Origin: Nocardia arthritidis NBRC 100137
GTDB lineage: Bacteria > Actinomycetota > Actinomycetes > Mycobacteriales > Mycobacteriaceae
Reading direction: 5' to 3'
Assembly: GCF_001612765.1 (NCBI RefSeq)
Contig: NZ_BDBB01000033.1
Span: 1-64,000 of the forward strand
Length of the DNA: 64,000 nucleotides
The position numbers and the translations under genes were made by a program. A model generated the notes under the pieces. The model saw nothing but the letters and a program-made list of their open reading frames with translations, made no database searches and was not told the origin of the DNA. The first letter of the stretch is position 1, and each line of letters begins with the position of its first letter. Of the stretch, positions 63,062-64,000 are shown piece by piece.

Positions 63062-64000
63062 TCAGGCGACGACGGTCAGGTCTTTGCTGGTGTGGGTGAG
63101 CAGCTCAGGGCCCCCTTCGCGCACCACGAGCGTGTCCTCGATCCGGACCCCGCCGCGGCCGGGAAAGTACACACCTGGTTCGACGGTCACCGCCACGCCA
63201 GACAGAAGTGTACCGGTTCCGGTTTTCGCGATTCCGGGCGCTTCGTGGATCTGCAGACCGACCCCGTGGCCGAGTCCGTGCACGAACAACTTCCCGTGCC
63301 CGGCGGCCTCGATCACCGCCCGCGACGCCGCGTCCACGTCGGCCACCGGAATCCCCGGCCGCAGCGCCTCGCGCCCGGCCCGCTGCGCCGCGGCGACCAG
63401 CGCGTACACCTCGCGCTGCCAGTCGCTCGGCGCTCCTAGTACGAAGGTGCGGGTCATGTCGGAGTGATAGCCGCCGACCACCGCCCCGAAGTCCAACTTG
63501 ACGAAATCGCCCGTCGCCAGCACGGCGTCGGTCGGACGATGGTGTGGGACAGCCGAGTTCGGGCCGGTGGCCACGATGGTCTCGAACGACACCGCTTCGG
63601 CGCCGTGTTCGAACATGGCCCATTCCAGATCCCGGGCCACCTGGCGCTCGGTGCGACCGGGCCGCAACCCGCCACGCTCCAGCAGCGCGGCCAGACCGGC
63701 GTCGCCCGCCGCGCAGGCCGCGCGCAACTGCTCCACTTCGTAGGCGTCCTTCACCATGCGCAACTGCTCCACCAGCCCGGGCGAGGCGACGAACTGCAGG
63801 CCGGTGCGCTGTTCGAGGAAACCGCGATGCTGGTCGACGGTGACGACATGGCTTTCGAAGCCCACCCGGCCGACCTGCCACTCCCCCGCCAATTGCACGA
63901 TCCGCCGCGAGGTGGCCCGCGCGATCTCCGCCCGCAGATCGGGAACCTGCTCGGCGACCTGGGTCCGGTACCGGCCGTCGGTGCCGATCACCGTCCGTTC
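63062..64000 (-). CDS. pepQ: Xaa-Pro aminopeptidase, M24 family (partial, 5' end outside window)
   Basis: The C-terminal 312 residues of a pita-bread metallopeptidase cleaving Xaa-Pro bonds. Metal ligands are in DFGAVVGGYHSDMTRTF (two Asp), GHGVGLQIHEAP (His), TVEPGVYFPG (Glu) and GGVRIEDTLVV (Glu). The creatinase-like N-terminal domain continues past the window edge. It heads the pepQ-efp-nusB cluster. Confidence 0.93.
   Translation of the reverse strand, partial: ERTVIGTDGRYRTQVAEQVPDLRAEIARATSRRIVQLAGEWQVGRVGFESHVVTVDQHRGFLEQRTGLQFVASPGLVEQLRMVKDAYEVEQLRAACAAGDAGLAALLERGGLRPGRTERQVARDLEWAMFEHGAEAVSFETIVATGPNSAVPHHRPTDAVLATGDFVKLDFGAVVGGYHSDMTRTFVLGAPSDWQREVYALVAAAQRAGREALRPGIPVADVDAASRAVIEAAGHGKLFVHGLGHGVGLQIHEAPGIAKTGTGTLLSGVAVTVEPGVYFPGRGGVRIEDTLVVREGGPELLTHTSKDLTVVA

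Noticed and set aside
1-64000. CRISPR arrays, tRNA or rRNA genes, prophage
   Set aside because: No regularly spaced repeats, cloverleaf-like sequences or phage genes were seen on reading; a covariance-model scan was not possible.

Overview
The window is high-GC (roughly two thirds G+C) actinobacterial chromosome. Its gene order and families point to a mycolic-acid actinomycete of the order Mycobacteriales, most likely Nocardia. The evidence is a mycobacterial-type pyrR-pyrB-pyrC-(Rv1382-like)-carA-carB-pyrF run, followed by mihF-gmk-rpoZ-coaBC-metK-priA, plus a SulP transporter fused to carbonic anhydrase. GTG starts, ATGA/TGATG stop-start overlaps and several apparently leaderless genes fit this lineage. 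The genus is inference.

Positions 1-36 kb are accessory chromosome. A frameshifted IS5-family transposase lies at the left edge. It is followed by the SulP-carbonic anhydrase gene, a tiny secreted peptide, and a succession of small regulator-plus-enzyme units. The regulators are MarR, PucR-type, TetR, PadR and an XRE-TetR fusion, many divergent from their probable target and with clear inverted-repeat operators between them. Enzymes include a VOC protein, an ABC1/AarF kinase, short-chain dehydrogenases, an SGNH hydrolase, a flavin monooxygenase paired with a GMC (cholesterol-oxidase-like) oxidoreductase, and an acyl-CoA ligase / hydrolase / acyl-CoA dehydrogenase group. An old-yellow-enzyme and a secreted lipase are also present. 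Decay is visible: a shredded alcohol dehydrogenase, a truncated maleylpyruvate-isomerase-like gene, and a degraded regulator coupled to a DUF2306 gene.

Positions 36.3-52.2 kb are the conserved core, all on the minus strand: de novo pyrimidine synthesis (pyrR to pyrF, closed by a strong 17-bp hairpin), then nucleoid factor mihF, guanylate kinase, RNA polymerase omega, CoA biosynthesis, SAM synthetase and PriA. The pyrR leader carries a PyrR-binding-loop-like sequence, so the operon is probably repressed by PyrR at translation.

Positions 52.2-61.6 kb are a second accessory block. It separates pyrR from the nusB-efp-pepQ group, which lies much closer to pyrR in many actinobacteria. It holds an AlkB-like dioxygenase with a LexA-box-like promoter, an HD hydrolase, a TetR/quinone-oxidoreductase pair with a large inverted repeat, a serpin, a flavin hydroxylase with a GXWXG protein, two tandem YdcZ-type membrane proteins and an ArsB/SLC13-type permease. 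The window ends inside pepQ.

No tRNA, rRNA, CRISPR array or prophage was seen.
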